From positions 62,001-126,000 of the forward strand of contig DAIMDW010000010.1 in assembly GCA_036725605.1 (NCBI GenBank): a stretch of DNA of 64,000 nucleotides. The letters are read 5' to 3'. Under the pieces are notes generated by a model. It was not told where the DNA came from. It saw nothing but the letters and a program-made list of their open reading frames with translations, and made no database searches. This document shows, piece after piece, positions 61,528 through 64,000 of this stretch. This DNA comes from CALBTQ01 sp036725605. Lineage in GTDB: Bacteria > Lernaellota > Lernaellaia > Lernaellales > Lernaellaceae. The position numbers and the translations under genes are program-made. Positions within the stretch are counted from its first letter, which is position 1; every line of letters starts with the position of its first letter.

Positions 61528-63102
61528 GTGATTTTTTTCTCCGACTTCGCCTTTCCGCCTTCGGCTTCGCCCGACGGCCGGTTGCGTTATGCGCGCAACG
61601 GCGATCTGGCGCTGTCGTTCAACAACGCCATATTGCCGCAGGCTTCGCAGCGCGGATGGTTCGAAGTCGAGTTGGCTTATCGGTTGGAGCCCGAGGAGGT
61701 TCTTCATTTTATCTTTCATCGGCAGGAGGACGATTTTCTCGACTTTCGCTTGAGCCGCGCGGAGGATTTCGATAGCGCACTGTTGACCTTTCGGGAAGGG
61801 CGGCTCGTCGATAAAAAATTGCCGGTCGATCCGGATTTGCCCGGGCAGGGAACGGTGCGGTTCACGCAGACGGTCAAGGAGATTGCCGTCGCCGTCGACG
61901 GGCGGACCGTACTGCAAACGACGAGTCCGCCAACGAGCGGATCGTTCGAGATCGTGTTGACGCCGTTGGATTCCAACCGCGTTTTCCAACGTGTGCGCGT
62001 GGTGCGCGAAACGCTGGTCACCGGCATCGAGTCGCCGCGTTCGCCTTGGCGTTTTCTGCTCGGCTCCGTTCCCGCGATGGCCTTGTTCGCCGGTTTGCTG
62101 CTGGCGTCGTTCGTTTGGTGGTCGCGGCGGCGCCTGACGCAGTGGTTTGCCGCCGCGCCTTATCGCACGGTGCTGATGTTTCTGGTCTGCCTCGATTTGA
62201 TACTGGCGTTTGTCGCCGTTTATTTTCATCGCGTGTTTCTGGATCTGGCTTCGCCGAATTTCCCGGCGAATTTCGTCTTCCGCACGATGGTCGCCGTTTT
62301 TATCGGCGCGGCGTTTTTGTTGATGGGATTGGCGGTGCGCCGGCCGCGCCGCAAGAAGAGCGGCGTCTGGTTCCGTTGGACGAAGCGCCCGTTTTTCATG
62401 CCCGCCGCGCTGATCGTGCTGTCAATCGTGGTCGTGGCGCTGAGCCTGAAATTTTTGTTGAGCGTCGCGCCCAAGCCGCAGGTGGAAGCCGCGGCGCACG
62501 CCGCCAACGCGCCGGTGCGGATCTTGTGCTACGGCGGATCGAGCACGGCGGGTTTTCCGTTTCCGCGCGATTGGCCGTTTTCCTATCCGCCGTTGATGCA
62601 GGAGATTCTGCGCTGCGAGTTGGACCCCGGCGCCGAGGTGATCAACCTGGGCGTGAACGCCAAGAAGATCAAATACATTCGTTCGCGGATGAAAAAGGAT
62701 TTGCCGCGCCTGCGGCCGACGCACGTGATCGTCAATTCGGTGCAGAACAACCGCGATCTCAGCGACAAAAAGGTGCGCAAGCAGTTCGTCGAGGCGTTGG
62801 ATTTGTGCCGGCAATACGACGTGCGGCCGGTGCTGGTGCTCGAACCGTCTTACGATTTGATTTGCCGCACCCACGGCGGCACGAAGAAGGTGCGGCAACA
62901 CCGCGCGCAGCTCGAAGCCAAGTATGCGTTGCTGCGCGAGCTCGCGCGGGAGCGGGGCGTACTGTTGATCGATCCGGCGCCGGTTTTTCAAGCGCACCGC
63001 GAGGAATTTCTTTTCCTGGACGGCAACGTCCACTTCACCAAATACGGTCACGCCTTGATGGCCCAGGCCCTGGCCGACGGTCTCTTTCCGCCGGTGCCGT
63101 AG
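61528..63102 (+). CDS. Membrane-anchored SGNH/GDSL-family hydrolase
   Basis: At least 524 residues from the GTG at 61528, but that start would cut the first membrane helix in half. The frame is open back to 61423 and, read upstream, gives KILSRRARVLFYATVYGFVF, a normal basic-then-hydrophobic start. No ATG, GTG or TTG lies there, only an ATC at 61462 placed five bases after GGAG. After a soluble segment and three to four helices (about 180-320), the C-terminal 190 residues are an SGNH hydrolase: LCYGGSSTAGFP (Ser), NLGVNAKK (Gly), VNSVQNNRD (Asn), DGNVHFTKYGH (Asp/His). It likely hydrolyses an ester on an envelope polymer. Confidence 0.75.
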   Translation: MIFFSDFAFPPSASPDGRLRYARNGDLALSFNNAILPQASQRGWFEVELAYRLEPEEVLHFIFHRQEDDFLDFRLSRAEDFDSALLTFREGRLVDKKLPVDPDLPGQGTVRFTQTVKEIAVAVDGRTVLQTTSPPTSGSFEIVLTPLDSNRVFQRVRVVRETLVTGIESPRSPWRFLLGSVPAMALFAGLLLASFVWWSRRRLTQWFAAAPYRTVLMFLVCLDLILAFVAVYFHRVFLDLASPNFPANFVFRTMVAVFIGAAFLLMGLAVRRPRRKKSGVWFRWTKRPFFMPAALIVLSIVVVALSLKFLLSVAPKPQVEAAAHAANAPVRILCYGGSSTAGFPFPRDWPFSYPPLMQEILRCELDPGAEVINLGVNAKKIKYIRSRMKKDLPRLRPTHVIVNSVQNNRDLSDKKVRKQFVEALDLCRQYDVRPVLVLEPSYDLICRTHGGTKKVRQHRAQLEAKYALLRELARERGVLLIDPAPVFQAHREEFLFLDGNVHFTKYGHALMAQALADGLFPPVP

Positions 63103-63106
63103 AGGC

Positions 63107-64000
63107 TTACGGGCACGGCAGGGAAGCGAACCACAGCGCGCCGTCGGCCAGCCAGGCCAGGCGGCAATTGCCGTCCGCGTCGACGCTAACGGTCGAATAA
63201 ATTTCCACCTCGCCCCATTCGGGGAACGTCACGGTCTGCCAATCGCCGAACGCGCCGGACAGCAGCGCCAGGTGGTCGTCTTCGCGTGCGGTGACGTACA
63301 GCGTGTCGTCGGCGTCGGCGGCGAATCCGGGGGAAAAGCCCATGTTGTCTTCCAGCAAAACAAGCTCTTCGCTCTGCATAGCGTCCGGAGCGCCGGCGAA
63401 GTGCCGCAACGCCCCGTCGCCAATGATGAGCAGGTGCACCTGACCGTCGGAAGTCAGCAGCGGCCTCGCCGTCGGATGCGCGCCGGCCTGCAGAATGTTC
63501 GGCTGCCAGGAATCGAGGGCGTCGGCCACGTAGTAGGTGTTGAGGTTTTTGACGAACCACAAGTGCGCCGCGTCGTTGTGATCGAACAGCAGACGCGGAT
63601 AACGGCATTCGGTGTTCCGCGACAGTTGCTGCGTCCAGGAATTTCCCTCTTGCCGCAACACAAGCAACAGGTCGTTGCCCGTATCGCACAGCGCCAGGTG
63701 CAAACGACCATCGTTGTCCAAAGCCAACGAGAGATCGGACGCCTGGGCGATCGTATCGACGGTCGTATAGGTCCACGCGTTGCCGTCGTACACGGCGACG
63801 ACCGGCTGGGTTTCATGCCGGAACGCCGCGTATAACTTGCCGTCGGCTCCGGCGATCAGATCCAGCGTGGAGGGCAGCAACTCGTCGGTCAACGACTGAC
63901 GTTCCCAGCCCGCTTCCCGCCGTTGCGCATGATAAAAGAGGTCGTCGCCGTCCACGTAGTACAACAGGTGCGTTGCGCCGTCCGCGTCGATCGTCTGCGC
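63107..64000 (-). CDS. Propeller-like protein, cut by the window edge
   Basis: At least 297 codons; the reading frame stays open to the end of the window, so the start lies beyond 64000. The visible part has repeats with DADGATHLLYYVDGDDLFYH, IAGADGKLYAAFRHETQPVV, LDNDGRLHLALCDTGNDLL and VDADGNCRLAWLADGALWF, the Asp-x-Asp-Gly blade motif of sialidase/BNR-like propellers. Probably secreted. Convergent with the SGNH gene, 4 bases apart. Confidence 0.65.
   Translation of the reverse strand, partial: AQTIDADGATHLLYYVDGDDLFYHAQRREAGWERQSLTDELLPSTLDLIAGADGKLYAAFRHETQPVVAVYDGNAWTYTTVDTIAQASDLSLALDNDGRLHLALCDTGNDLLLVLRQEGNSWTQQLSRNTECRYPRLLFDHNDAAHLWFVKNLNTYYVADALDSWQPNILQAGAHPTARPLLTSDGQVHLLIIGDGALRHFAGAPDAMQSEELVLLEDNMGFSPGFAADADDTLYVTAREDDHLALLSGAFGDWQTVTFPEWGEVEIYSTVSVDADGNCRLAWLADGALWFASLPCP

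Overview
This is a GC-rich bacterial chromosome window with about 52 protein genes, no rRNA or tRNA that I could recognise, no CRISPR array and no transposase. The organism looks like an uncultured didermic (lipoproteins, type II secretion-like GspL/GspM, BamD-like and DUF3108 envelope proteins) of the old Deltaproteobacteria/Myxococcota/Lernaellota neighbourhood. This is inferred from the AgmX/TonB-type C-terminal domain on a kinase-like protein, HDOD and degenerate-receiver signalling proteins, and above all from lipoproteins in which the lipobox cysteine is followed by long aspartate runs. I cannot fix the phylum from sequence reading alone.

Layout. 0-8.2 kb: leucine-rich-repeat lipoprotein, methylmalonyl-CoA mutase catalytic subunit, a polytopic membrane protein, a DciA/DUF721 helicase-loader-like protein and a ClC chloride channel/antiporter with CBS and TrkA-C domains. 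8.2-10.3 kb: a three-gene signalling operon on the minus strand (small protein, HDOD protein, degenerate receiver-GGDDF protein). 10.4-16.5 kb: promoter and long leader, GspL/PilM-like and GspM/PilO-like proteins, two terminators around a possible small RNA, a DprA-like protein, a transglutaminase-like protein overlapping an ABC ATPase. 16.6-23 kb: Asp-rich lipoproteins, an isoprenylcysteine-methyltransferase-like protein, thioredoxin-type arsenate reductase, a membrane-anchored beta-propeller and a sulfatase-fold lipoprotein. 23.4-29.2 kb: zinc-ribbon/coiled-coil/RDD protein, then an apparent operon of pseudokinase-AgmX protein, TPR lipoprotein and DUF3108 protein.

29.2-38.1 kb is a minus-strand block of membrane proteins: a tandem pair with an EESQ motif, an acyl-CoA synthetase, and six consecutive polytopic proteins of loosely similar design. 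38.1-49.9 kb is the most unusual part. It has G/C-rich tandem repeats, an ORF with a doubtful 5' end, strongly AT-rich genes set in a GC-rich background, a chimeric VVP-repeat/CHAP-like protein, a propeller protein with a C-terminal Asp run and GCGC tail, a six-repeat DGSGSPAGR protein, a 1.2-kb tandem duplication that includes its promoter, two tandem Asp-rich lipoprotein paralogues plus a third remnant, and a secreted protein carrying a PD-(D/E)xK nuclease-like core. It looks like an accessory island shaped by duplication and acquisition.

49.9-64 kb returns to GC-rich genes: a GH13 glucosidase, a membrane protein, a large hybrid histidine kinase, a Spy/ZraP-like periplasmic protein, a B12-binding-type radical SAM enzyme, an Asp-rich GH92 mannosidase lipoprotein, a membrane SGNH hydrolase with a questionable start codon, and a propeller-like protein cut by the window edge. 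Start codons were moved from the longest ORF whenever a Shine-Dalgarno sequence and signal peptide supported an internal start.
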